Part shown: positions 8,637 through 18,666 of the stretch, in pieces | How the letters are laid out: each line of letters starts with the position of its first letter | Numbering within the stretch: position 1 is the first letter of the stretch | Assembly: GCF_016107395.1 (NCBI RefSeq) | Contig: NZ_JAAIKO010000002.1 | Location: forward strand, 248,001-312,000 | Source of the DNA: Streptomyces fildesensis | GTDB taxonomy: Bacteria; Actinomycetota; Actinomycetes; Streptomycetales; Streptomycetaceae | Length of the DNA stretch: 64,000 nt | Reading direction: 5' to 3' | Position numbers and translations under genes: made by a program | Notes under the pieces: generated by a model | Seen by the model: only the letters and a program-made list of their open reading frames with translations | What the model was told of the DNA's origin: nothing | Database searches by the model: none

Positions 8637-10070
8637 ATGCGCCGAGCAAAAATTGTCTGCACCCTGGGCCCCGCCACCGACAGCTACGACCAGATCAAGG
8701 CACTCGTCGAAGCCGGAATGGACGTCGCCCGCCTCAACCTGAGCCACGGCTCCTACCCCGACCACGAGGACCGCTACCACCGCGTACGCAAAGCCTCGGA
8801 AGAGACCGGACGCAGCGTCGGCGTCCTCGCCGACCTTCAGGGCCCGAAGATCCGCCTCGGCCGCTTCACCGAAGGCCCCGTACTCCTTGAACGCGGCGAC
8901 GAATTCACCATCACCGTCGAAGACGTCGAAGGCGACCGCCAGCGCTGCGGCACCACCTACAAAGGACTCGCCGCCGACGTCACCAAAGGCGAACGCATCC
9001 TCGTCGACGACGGCCGCGTCACCCTCGAAGTCACCGAAGTCCAGGGCTCCCGCGTCCACACCATCGTCATCGAAGGCGGCATGGTCTCCGACAACAAGGG
9101 ACTCAACCTCCCCGGCGTCGCGGTCTCCGTCCCCGCCCTCTCCGAAAAAGACATCGAAGACCTCCGCTGGGCCCTGCGCATCGGCGCCGACATCATCGCC
9201 CTCTCCTTCGTCCGCAGTGCCCAGGACGTCATCGACGTCCACCGCATCATGAAGGAAGAGGGACGCCGCGTCCCCGTCATCGCCAAGATCGAGAAGCCGC
9301 AGGCCGTCGACAACCTCGAAGAGATCGTCGACGCCTTCGACGGCATCATGGTCGCCCGCGGCGACCTCGGCGTCGAAATGCCCCTCGAAGCCGTCCCCAT
9401 GGTCCAGAAGCGCGCCATCAAACTCGCCAAGCGCAACGCCAAACCGGTCATCGTCGCCACCCAGATGCTCGACTCCATGATCGACGCATCCCGCCCCACC
9501 CGCGCCGAAGCCTCCGACGTCGCCAACGCCATCATGGACGGCACCGACGCCGTCATGCTCTCCGGCGAAACCAGCGTCGGCAAACACCCCATCGAAACCG
9601 TCAAGGTCATGGGCCGCATCATCTGCGCCTCCGAGGAAGAGATCCTCTCCTCCGGCCTCCCCCCGCTCACCGAACGCAACAAGCCCCGCACCCAGGGCGG
9701 CGCCGTCGCCCGCGCCGCCGCCGAAATGGGTGACTTCCTCGGCGCCAAGTACCTCGTCGCCTTCACCCAATCAGGCGACACCGTCCGCCGCCTCAGCCGC
9801 TACCGCTCCCCGATCCCCCTCCTCGCCTTCACCCCCGAACCCGCCACCCGCTCCCAGCTCAACCTCACCTGGGGCGTCGAAACCCTCCTCGGCCCCATGG
9901 TCCAGACCACCGACGAGATGGTGGACCAGGTCGACGAAGCGCTGCTCCGCATCGGCAAGTGCCGCAAGGGCGACGTCGTGGTCATCACCGCCGGCTCCCC
10001 GCCGGGCGTGCCCGGCACGACGAACATGGTGCGCGTGCACCACATCGGCGAGGACGACTCCCCGAAGTAG
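8637..10070 (+). CDS. pyk: Pyruvate kinase
   Basis: A 477-residue cytoplasmic glycolytic enzyme that transfers phosphate from phosphoenolpyruvate to ADP. It begins MRRAKIVCTLGPAT and carries the active-site block IAKIEKPQAVDNLEEI, the metal-binding MVARGDLGVEMP and ATQMLDSMI, and the C-terminal regulatory domain with TQSGDTVRRLSRYR. The length is normal for the family and no key residue is missing. The ATG at 8637 has no ribosome-binding site and sits 6 nt after a -10-like hexamer, so the mRNA may be leaderless. The neighbour downstream is convergent, 19 bp away. Confidence 0.97.
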   Translation: MRRAKIVCTLGPATDSYDQIKALVEAGMDVARLNLSHGSYPDHEDRYHRVRKASEETGRSVGVLADLQGPKIRLGRFTEGPVLLERGDEFTITVEDVEGDRQRCGTTYKGLAADVTKGERILVDDGRVTLEVTEVQGSRVHTIVIEGGMVSDNKGLNLPGVAVSVPALSEKDIEDLRWALRIGADIIALSFVRSAQDVIDVHRIMKEEGRRVPVIAKIEKPQAVDNLEEIVDAFDGIMVARGDLGVEMPLEAVPMVQKRAIKLAKRNAKPVIVATQMLDSMIDASRPTRAEASDVANAIMDGTDAVMLSGETSVGKHPIETVKVMGRIICASEEEILSSGLPPLTERNKPRTQGGAVARAAAEMGDFLGAKYLVAFTQSGDTVRRLSRYRSPIPLLAFTPEPATRSQLNLTWGVETLLGPMVQTTDEMVDQVDEALLRIGKCRKGDVVVITAGSPPGVPGTTNMVRVHHIGEDDSPK

Positions 10071-10089
10071 CCGGACCACTCCGTGGGGC

Positions 10090-10854
10090 TCAGTACTTGG
10101 GCCCCACATGCAGGTCCATCAACGCGACGGACGCGCGGCGCGCGACGGAAACGTTGTACGGGTCCTTGCCGCGACGGGTGACTTTCCATTCGACGCCGAC
10201 CTTGTCGAGGGTGTCGCTGAACAGGGCGCGGATGTCGTCCGACTTGTTGGTGAAGAAGTACCGCGGGTACTCGTAGCGCTTCGGCTCGCCGCCGACGATC
10301 CGGGTGGTCCAGTTGGCGATCCGGCACCCGTCGGAGTGGATGAGCCCCCGGATGAACTCCCACGGGTGGGCGTCGACGATCTCCTGCTGCCAGGGTTCGA
10401 GGACGATGCGCCGCTCGTGCTTCTTGCCCGGGGCGTGCTGCGGGAAGAGGCACGGCCAGTGCTTGCTGGTGGACGTCACCATGGTGCAACCCGCCCTGCG
10501 TACGCGGCAGACGGCGTTGTCCGGGTGAATCGCGCGGATCGCCGCTTCGCAGGACTCGATGAGACCCGGCCATGAGTCCGCGCAGGCGATCCGGAGGGCG
10601 AAGACGCCGCGCGGCTGGGCGCTGAGGCATCCGTCGCCGAGGTAAAGGCCCAGAAGATAGGTGTAGGCAGGGCGTCGGAGAGCGGTAGATGTGGTGCAGC
10701 GAAAGCATTCGGCCTTCCGCTGGATCGGCTCAACGCAGACGTGCCAATCGCGGATCGTGGCGCGGGATATCCCGGTCAGGCCGCTGATGGAGTTGAGGCT
10801 GCGCCCTTCGGCGACCAGGGCGAGCACTCGATGCCTGGTTTCGATGTCGTACAC
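10090..10854 (-). CDS. Helix-turn-helix plus LAGLIDADG-type homing-endonuclease-like protein
   Basis: About 254 residues. The N-terminal 40 residues (TRHRVLALVAEGRSLNSISGLTGISRATIRDW) form a Hin/resolvase-like helix-turn-helix. Two LAGLIDADG-like helices follow, YLLGLYLGDGCL and FIRGLIHSDGCR, each with the acidic residue that binds metal in active enzymes. Two cysteine-containing pairs lie around the first motif. I set the start at the GTG at 10854 because the product then opens VYDIETRHRV; the frame stays open to 10932 without a better ribosome-binding site. It lies just downstream of a tRNA gene on the same strand. It may be a regulator or a domesticated or active endonuclease; catalytic activity is unproven. 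Confidence 0.7.
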   Translation of the reverse strand: MYDIETRHRVLALVAEGRSLNSISGLTGISRATIRDWHVCVEPIQRKAECFRCTTSTALRRPAYTYLLGLYLGDGCLSAQPRGVFALRIACADSWPGLIESCEAAIRAIHPDNAVCRVRRAGCTMVTSTSKHWPCLFPQHAPGKKHERRIVLEPWQQEIVDAHPWEFIRGLIHSDGCRIANWTTRIVGGEPKRYEYPRYFFTNKSDDIRALFSDTLDKVGVEWKVTRRGKDPYNVSVARRASVALMDLHVGPKY

Positions 10855-10962
10855 ACGGGCGATCTTGGCCTGGCATTTGTGCCAGCAAGCCGAATCGAAG
10901 CCTTGTTCACTCCGACTGGTGAAGATCGCCAAGCCGCGAAGGCCTTGGAATTGAAGGGAAAG

Positions 10963-11035
10963 TGCCCCGAGTCGGATTCGAACCGACGCTGGATGGGTTT
11001 TGAATCCATGGCCTCTACCGCTGGGCTACCGGGGC
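10963..11035 (-). tRNA. tRNA with anticodon CAA, short variable arm (Leu by anticodon, atypical)
   Basis: Read on the minus strand, the 73 nt fold as a cloverleaf: acceptor GCCCCGG pairs with TCGGGGC (the last pair is a wobble), the T arm is GTCGG-TTCGAAT-CCGAC, the D loop is AGCGGTAG, and the anticodon loop is TTCAAAA with anticodon CAA. The discriminator base is A and CCA is not encoded. There is a mismatch at the base of the anticodon loop (A31/C39) and one in the D stem. The variable loop is only 5 nt, whereas bacterial leucine tRNAs normally carry a long variable arm, so the amino-acid identity is uncertain. Confidence 0.8.
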
Positions 11036-11137
11036 CCCCTTCGAAACAAAGGGTAGCGGAATCCCTCCGTGCTCCAAAGATACAGGAGCTAGGTAGGCTC
11101 AGGGGGCAGTACCCCCCGCCATGATCGAGGAGTCCCG

Positions 11138-11758
11138 TTGAGCGCCGCCGAGCCCATAGACGAGCAGTCGCACGTACCGCCGATGACGACGCGCGTCGTC
11201 ATCGCCGAGGACGAGGCACTGATCCGGCTCGATCTCAAGGAGATGCTGGAGGAAGAGGGCTACTCCGTCGTCGGCGACTGCGGCGACGGTGAGACCGCCG
11301 TCAAGCTGGCCGAGGAGCACCGGCCGGATCTGGTGATCCTGGATGTGAAGATGCCCGTCCTGGACGGGATCTCCGCCGCCGAGCTGATCGCGAAGGCGAA
11401 GATCGCGCCGGTGCTGATGCTGACCGCGTTCTCCCAGCGGGAGCTCGTGGAGCGGGCCCGGGATGCCGGGGCGATGGCGTATCTCGTGAAGCCGTTCAGC
11501 AAGAGCGATCTGGTGCCGGCCATAGAGATGGCGGTGAGCCGCTTCCAGGAGCTGCGGGCGCTGGAGCTCGAGGTCGCGGATCTGTCGTTGCGGCTGGAGA
11601 CCCGGAAGCTGGTGGACCGGGCGAAGAGTGTGCTGCAGACGAAGTACGGGCTGTCCGAGCCGGCGGCGTTCCGCTGGATCCAGAAGACGTCGATGGACCG
11701 CCGGATGTCGATGCAGCAGGTCGCGCAGGCCGTGATCGACGAGGTTCCGGAGAAGTAG
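11138..11758 (+). CDS. pdtaR: ANTAR-domain response regulator (PdtaR-like)
   Basis: A 206-residue two-component response regulator. The receiver domain covers about residues 17-135, with the acidic pocket in VVIAEDE, the phosphorylated aspartate at residue 69 (LVILDVKMP) and the conserved lysine in VKPFSK. The C-terminal ANTAR domain (about 140-200, containing ALELEVADLSLRLETRKLVDRAK and AAFRWIQKTSMDRRMSMQQVA) binds RNA and works by antitermination in known members. The TTG start at 11138 follows a GAGGAG site at 11127-11132; an ATG at 11183 is possible but would trim the usual N-terminus. No histidine kinase is adjacent. Confidence 0.9.
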   Translation: MSAAEPIDEQSHVPPMTTRVVIAEDEALIRLDLKEMLEEEGYSVVGDCGDGETAVKLAEEHRPDLVILDVKMPVLDGISAAELIAKAKIAPVLMLTAFSQRELVERARDAGAMAYLVKPFSKSDLVPAIEMAVSRFQELRALELEVADLSLRLETRKLVDRAKSVLQTKYGLSEPAAFRWIQKTSMDRRMSMQQVAQAVIDEVPEK

Positions 11759-11774
11759 CGCGCGCTGGACATGG

Positions 11775-11811
11775 CGAAGGGCCCGCACCGTTTCCCGGTG
11801 CGGGCCCTTCG
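11775..11811. terminator. Bidirectional terminator between pdtaR and livF
   Basis: A 16-bp perfect stem, CGAAGGGCCCGCACCG against its complement, closes a 5-nt loop between two convergent genes (stop codons at 11758 and 11822). It can terminate transcription from both sides. Confidence 0.8.
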
Positions 11812-11821
11812 TCGTGGCGGG

Positions 11822-12534
11822 TCAGTCCTCGCCGAGGTACGCCTTCCGCACGGATTCGTCGTGCAGGAGGTTGGAGCCGGTGCCCGACAGGACGATCTTG
11901 CCGATCTCCATGACGTGGCCCTGGTCGGCGAGCGAGAGCGCGGCCTGCGCGTTCTGTTCGACGAGCAGGATCGTGGTGCCCTGGGCCTTGAGTTCCACGA
12001 TGGTGTGCATGATCTTCTGCATCATGATCGGGGAGAGGCCCATGGAGGGCTCGTCGAGCATGAGCAGCTTGGGCTGGCACATCAGGGCCCGGCCCATGGC
12101 GAGCATCTGCTGTTCACCGCCGGAGAGGGTGCCGGCGGCCTGCTTCTGCCGTTCCCCGAGGATGGGGAAGAGCTCGTAGGCGCGCTGGATGTCCTTGGTG
12201 ATGCCGGCGGAGTCCTTGCGGAGGAACGCGCCGAGTTGCAGGTTCTGCTCGATGGTGAGGCGCGGGAAGATGTGCCGGCCTTCGGGGGAGTGTGCGAGCC
12301 CGAGGGAGACGATCTTGTGCGCCGGTACCCGGGCGAGCGGCTGGCCGTCGAAGACGATACGGCCGGCGACGGGCTTGATCAGCCCCGACAGGGTCCGGAG
12401 CGTGGTGGTCTTGCCCGCGCCGTTGGTGCCGATCAGGGTGACGATCTGGCCGGCCTCGACGCTGAACGAGATGCCCTTGACGGCCTCGATCTTGCCGTAG
12501 GCGACGCGCAGGTCCTCGACTTCGAGAAGTGCGG

Positions 12535-12538
<4 letters not shown>
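11822..12538 (-). CDS. livF: Branched-chain amino-acid ABC transporter, ATP-binding protein LivF
   Basis: A 238-residue ABC ATPase. The Walker A is GTNGAGKTT, the signature motif is LSGGEQQML, the Walker B is LLMLDEPSMGLSP and the switch histidine region is GHVMEIG. The short length and the phrase GLAHSPEGRHIFPRLTIEQNL are typical of LivF rather than LivG. It is the last gene of livHMGF and overlaps livG by 4 bp. The ATG at 12538 is fixed by that overlap. With LivG it powers uptake of leucine, isoleucine and valine. Confidence 0.93.
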
Positions 12539-13412
<874 letters not shown>

Positions 13413-13416
<4 letters not shown>

Positions 13417-15254
13417 GCCCCTGCCTTGCCGGGGAGGACCAGTGCGTCGTCCGCGTGGAATTCGAGCTGGCGGCGCCGGTTGGCGATGAGGCCCTCGGGG
13501 CGGAATCGCATGAGGAGGATCAGGGCGATGCCGAACGCGAACAGCTCGTAGTTCTGCAGGAAGCCGAGCTTCTCGGGGATGAGGTAGAGCAGTGAGGCGC
13601 CGAGGATCGGGCCGCTGACGGTACCCATGCCGCCGAGGACGACGGCGGCGAGGAGGAAGGCGGAGTTGGGGGGTGCGGCGCCGGCGAACTGGTACGGGCT
13701 GGGCACGACGTTGTAGGTGACGTGTGCGCTGACCGTTCCGGCGAGGCCGGCGAGTGAGGCGCCGAGGGCGAAGGCGATGAGCTTGACGCGGAAGCCGTTG
13801 ATGCCCATGGCGGTGGCGGCGGTCTCGTCCTCGCGGATGGCGACCCAGGCGCGGCCGATCCGGGAGTTGGCGGAGCGGGTGAAGACGAGGACCACGATGA
13901 CGGTGATCAGGAGCATCAGCAGGTAGTAGTTGGCGTACCGGCCGAGGGTGAAGCCGCCGATGTCGTGGGCGTCGCCGAGGTTGTAGCCGAACAGCTCCAG
14001 ATCGGGGATCTGGGCGATGCCGTTGGGGCCGTTGGTGATCTTCGGTCCTGAGACACCGTCGAGGCTGTTGACGGCGAGGCGGAAGATTTCACCGAAGCCG
14101 AGGGTGACGATGGCCAGGTAGTCGCCGCGCAGTCGCAGGGTTGGTGCGCCGATGAGGACGCCGAAGACGAGTGAGGCTGCCATGCCGGTGAGGGCGGCGG
14201 CCCAGAACGGGAACTGGACGCCGGACCAGATGGAGAACTGGGAGCCGGAGACGAGTGCCGCGGCGTAGGCGCCGACGCCGAGGAAGGCGACGTAGCCGAG
14301 GTCGAGGAGGCCGGTGAGGCCGACGACGATGTTCAGGCCGAGGGCGACGGTGCCGAAGATGAGGATGTTGACGCCGAGGTTGGCGTAGTGCTCGTCGTTC
14401 TGGACGAACGGGTAGGCCAGGGCGGCGGTGAAGCCCATCGCGGAGGCGAAGCTGCGGTGTTCGGCGGTGAGCTGCGAGAACTGCCGGACGAGTCCGGAGG
14501 CGCCCAGGCCCCAGGCGCCGAAGGCGATGAGGATGAGGAGGCCGATGAAGATCTCGGAGTACTCGGTGCCGATGGCGAAGGTGAGCAGGCTGAGGCCGAT
14601 GGCCGCGGCGAGGGTGATGATGAGGCGCTGGACCCAGCCGGGGAGGGTGCGCGGGTCGTTGACGGGGCGGTCGCTGTGGGCGAGGCGCAGGTCGCGCAGG
14701 GCCCGGTAGCCGCGGCGGACAGACGCGTTCTCGGCGAACCGGCCCAGTTCGTAGAACTCGCCGTCGGCGGGCAGCGCGGGCTGCCGGTCGAGGGGCAGGC
14801 CGAGGGCGCCGATCACGAGCACCAGGGTGCCGACGGCGGCGATGACGCCGCCGGGGTCGAGGTTGGCGAGGCCCTTCAGCTCGTAGGCGATGGCGATCAC
14901 CGTGTACCAGGTGGTGACGAAGGTGCCGAGCGCGAGGAGCAGTACGGAGTTCTGCGAGTGGCTGGGGTTCAGCCAGCCGAGGCCCTTGACGCCGAACGCG
15001 GAGAGTGCGAAGAGCGTGGTGAGCAGGGCTCCGGCGAGGGTGAGCACCTGGAGTCCGCCGGGGTAGCCGGTGACGGTGAGGTCGCCGGGGAAGGCGGTGG
15101 TGTAGGTCCAGGACAGGAAGGTGGAGACGGCGCTGATGACGGCGCCGGCCAGGGTGACGGCTCGTGCCGCGCCGAGGGGGAGCGGGATGAGCCGGGCGGT
15201 CCTGGATTTCGCGGCCGGGAGGGTGTCCACGGCGGTGAGGGAGATGTCGGTCAT
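13413..15254 (-). CDS. livM: Branched-chain amino-acid ABC transporter permease LivM
   Basis: A 613-residue integral membrane permease. The C-terminal 300 residues are the conserved LivM core, with NIVVGLTGLLDLGYVAFLGVGAYAAAL, the EAA-type loop around WVAIREDETAATAMGIN and GGMGTVSGPILGA. The N-terminal half adds four or five membrane segments and a soluble stretch (about 170-210), making it considerably longer than enteric LivM. The start at 15254 lies 4 bp after the livH stop. With LivH it forms the transmembrane channel. Confidence 0.9.
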
Positions 15255-15258
15255 ACGA

Positions 15259-16188
<930 letters not shown>

Positions 16189-16250
16189 CGCATGGCCTCC
16201 ATGTCGCTGAGGGGAGCAGGGGGATAACAGAAGGTGGGTCCGGGTATGCG

Positions 16251-16288
16251 CGGGCCGCGCGGTCGGTGGTGACCAGCCGCGCGGCCCG
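16251..16288 (-). terminator. Hairpin between livJ and livH (partial terminator)
   Basis: A perfect 12-bp stem (16251-16262 with 16277-16288), extendable by an inner GGTC/GACC pairing, lies 17 bp after the livJ stop and before livH. It probably limits read-through so that the binding protein is made in excess over the membrane complex. Confidence 0.7.
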
Positions 16289-16305
16289 GGTGGTGCGAGA
16301 GACGG

Positions 16306-17541
16306 TCAGCCGGTGTAGGTGCCGCTCTTCACGGGCTCCCACTTGCCGCTCTTGACCTGGTACACGGTGAGCTGCTTGTTGGTGGTGTCGCCGAACTGGT
16401 CGAAGGACACGTGTCCGGCGATGCCGTCGAAGTCGGTCTTCTGGACGGCTTCGACGAGCTTGCCGCGGGCGTCGTCCATGGCGGGGAGCTTGCCGCCGTT
16501 GGCGTCCATGACGGCCTTGACGCCCTTGATGATGGCGGTCGCGGCGTCGTAGGAGTAGCCGCCGTAGGTGCCGTAGTCGCCCGGGTAGCCCTTGGACTTG
16601 TACGTGGCGATGAAGTCCTTGGCGCCCTGGAGGGTGGTGACCGGGACACCGACGGAGGTGGACAGGTCGCCCTCGGCGGCTGCGCCGGCGGTCTTGATGT
16701 AGGTGTCGGAGAACATTCCGTCACCGCCCATCAGCGGGATCTTGACGTCGGCGGCCTTGAGCTGCTTGGTGATCAGCTCGGACTCGTCGTACTGGCCGCC
16801 GTAGTAGAGGATGTCGGCGCCGGAGTTCTTGATCTTGGTGACGAGGGTGGAGAAGTCCGTGTCACCGGTGTTGACGTGGTCCTCGCCCGCGGACTTGCCG
16901 CCGAGCGCGGTGAACTTGCCCTTGAAGATGCCGGCGAGGCCGGCTCCGTAGGTCTGCTTGTCGTCGACGATGTACGCCTTCTGCTTGTGCAGCGTGTTGA
17001 AGGCGTAGTCGGCGGCGAAGCCGCCCTGCAGGGCGTCCGTGGTGGCGGTACGGAAGTACGTCTTGAACGGGCGGACCTTGTCGCCGGTCGCCCAGGTCTT
17101 GCCCTGCGTCAGCGTGGGGTTGGTGTTGGACGGCGAGATCTCGACCATGTTCGCCGTGCTGAACACCTGCTGCATCGACTGGGCGACGCCGGAGTTCAGG
17201 GGGCCGACCACGCCGATGACGCTCTTGTCGGCGACGAGCGCGGTGGCGTTCTGCTGGCCGGAGGCGGGCAGGGCCTTGTCGTCGAGGGCCTTGACCTTGA
17301 ACGTCACGCCGGGCACGAGCTTCTTGGCGTTGGCGTCGTCGACCGCGATCTGCACGCCGTACTGGATGCCGAGGCCGGTCGCCGAGTTCGCGCCGGTGAG
17401 CGGGGCGTCGACTCCGATGACGACGGTGGTGGTCGCGCCGTCGTCCTTCTTGCCGTCGTCGCTGCGGGACCCGCAGGCGGTAAGTGTGAGGGCCCCAGTG
17501 GTGAGCACGGAGGTCAGTATCAGCAAGGAACGGTGTCGCAC
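16306..17541 (-). CDS. livJ: Branched-chain amino-acid ABC transporter, substrate-binding lipoprotein LivJ
   Basis: A 411-residue extracytoplasmic solute-binding protein. The first 22 residues are a lipoprotein signal peptide ending in the lipobox LTAC with Cys23 as the lipidation site. The mature part has the Peripla_BP_6 fold, with VVIGVDAPLTGANSATG at the start and the ISPSNTNP and YYGGQYDESELITKQ segments of leucine-binding proteins. The GTG at 17541 has a GGAAAGGA site 8 nt upstream. It heads the liv locus and its promoter region carries heptamer direct repeats. Confidence 0.92.
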   Translation of the reverse strand: MRHRSLLILTSVLTTGALTLTACGSRSDDGKKDDGATTTVVIGVDAPLTGANSATGLGIQYGVQIAVDDANAKKLVPGVTFKVKALDDKALPASGQQNATALVADKSVIGVVGPLNSGVAQSMQQVFSTANMVEISPSNTNPTLTQGKTWATGDKVRPFKTYFRTATTDALQGGFAADYAFNTLHKQKAYIVDDKQTYGAGLAGIFKGKFTALGGKSAGEDHVNTGDTDFSTLVTKIKNSGADILYYGGQYDESELITKQLKAADVKIPLMGGDGMFSDTYIKTAGAAAEGDLSTSVGVPVTTLQGAKDFIATYKSKGYPGDYGTYGGYSYDAATAIIKGVKAVMDANGGKLPAMDDARGKLVEAVQKTDFDGIAGHVSFDQFGDTTNKQLTVYQVKSGKWEPVKSGTYTG

Positions 17542-17695
17542 GATCAGTCCTTTCCCCTGGCGCGGCCTGCTCTGGTGAGAGGCCGAGTCGTGCGCTGGAA
17601 CCCGAACTGACAAATCCGGTGGCGCGGTGACTGGCCGTGACTCTAGGCCTGTGTGGGGAACTCGGGCAGCGGTGCGGGAAGAGTGTGACTGTCTT

Positions 17696-17743
17696 GTTAT
17701 GCCGGATGGAAACTCTTGAGGTTTTGTTGAGGTTCAGTGAGGT
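17696..17743 (-). promoter_or_regulatory. Direct heptamer repeats upstream of livJ
   Basis: In the 273-bp gap between livJ and the next gene, the plus strand shows TTGAGGT at 17716-17722 and 17727-17733 and GTGAGGT at 17737-17743, spaced 11 and 10 bp. Read toward livJ, they lie about 14 bp upstream of a weak CATAAC -10-like hexamer (17696-17701). Heptamers with 11-bp period are the pattern bound by OmpR-type and SARP-type regulators. The binder is unknown; the rest of the gap shows nothing I recognise. Confidence 0.4.
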
Positions 17744-17814
17744 ATTTGCGTAGATTTGTCACCCTGTCCGCATGTTTTATGGCGATGTCCGGATAGCGAG
17801 AACCCGCACTTCCG

Positions 17815-18483
17815 CTACGGGGTGGAAGAGCTGCTGGTGGGGGTTGGGCGGCAGATTCGGTGCAGGAAAGCCGAGAGGTCGCGGGGGTAGCCGCCGCCGA
17901 AGATGAAGCTCTGATTCTGTATTGCGCGCGTGTTACGCAGCGTTACGTCGATCACGGGCAGATCGACGTCGAGTGGCAGTCCCGCGCATTTGCGCACGAT
18001 CATCTTTATCGTGATGTGCCGGGTAGTTCCCTGCTTCACCGTTAATGGTGTCGAGGGGTCGATTTCGGCACCGAGTCCCTCGAATGAGGGAGTAACGCGG
18101 AGAATCGTCACCGGAGTTCCGTCCCGCACGCTGACCACGAATCCGAACACCCCCGACGCGGGTGCGGACATGGGCTGCAGATGTCCCGACTCGTAGGCGA
18201 TGTAGGTGACCTGTGCAGGCCACGGGCCGGGGTCCGGCACCGGCTCCGGGGTGCGCATCGCGTGGCCCAGGCAGAGGACCGCGACGGTGGCGAGGGCCGC
18301 GGTGGCGGCCAGGACCGTACGGCGCCCCCGGTCGGACAGTGCGGCCCGGCGCACCTGCCAGCGGCCGGCCCAGCGTCCGACCCGGCCGTCGGTCCAGCGG
18401 TCGGTCCAATGGACCGGCGGGTGGAGGGAGTTGACGCTGGGTGTTCCGCCGGCGGGACCCTCCACCGGGCCGATGCCGCTCAC
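17815..18483 (-). CDS. Hypothetical membrane-anchored protein
   Basis: A 222-residue protein that I do not recognise. The first 50 residues are rich in Arg and Trp and presumably cytoplasmic. One membrane segment follows (about 56-75, TVLAATAALATVAVLCLGHAM), and the remaining 145 residues should be outside. The outer part is beta-rich, with two cysteines (in RKCAGLP and HRICRP) that could form a disulfide, and ends in a Thr/Ser-rich tail. The start at 18483 is the most upstream reasonable one and is not certain. It is transcribed away from the thioesterase gene region. Confidence 0.6.
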   Translation of the reverse strand: MSGIGPVEGPAGGTPSVNSLHPPVHWTDRWTDGRVGRWAGRWQVRRAALSDRGRRTVLAATAALATVAVLCLGHAMRTPEPVPDPGPWPAQVTYIAYESGHLQPMSAPASGVFGFVVSVRDGTPVTILRVTPSFEGLGAEIDPSTPLTVKQGTTRHITIKMIVRKCAGLPLDVDLPVIDVTLRNTRAIQNQSFIFGGGYPRDLSAFLHRICRPTPTSSSSTP

Positions 18484-18627
18484 CGCGCCAGGACCCCGGT
18501 GCGGCCGGGCGGAGCGGGGTCGGGCCGGTGGACGGGAGTGGGGGCGTGGGCGGGCGCGCAGAGGCGCCGCACGTGCCGGATCCGTGCTGCTGCCATGGCC
18601 GCCCCCCTGCCGAAAACGCTAGGGCCT

Positions 18628-18658
18628 CCGGGCCCGCGCGACAACGGTGCGGGCCCGG
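18628..18658 (-). terminator. Terminator-like hairpin after the thioesterase gene
   Basis: A 10-bp GC stem (18628-18637 with 18649-18658) around an 11-nt loop begins 8 bp beyond the thioesterase stop codon. Confidence 0.6.
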
Positions 18659-18666
18659 CCGGTGGG

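Noticed and set aside
10963-11035. A plus-strand tRNA with anticodon TTG at the same place
   Set aside because: On the plus strand the T arm and the U8/A9 positions do not form, while the minus-strand fold has all canonical arms.
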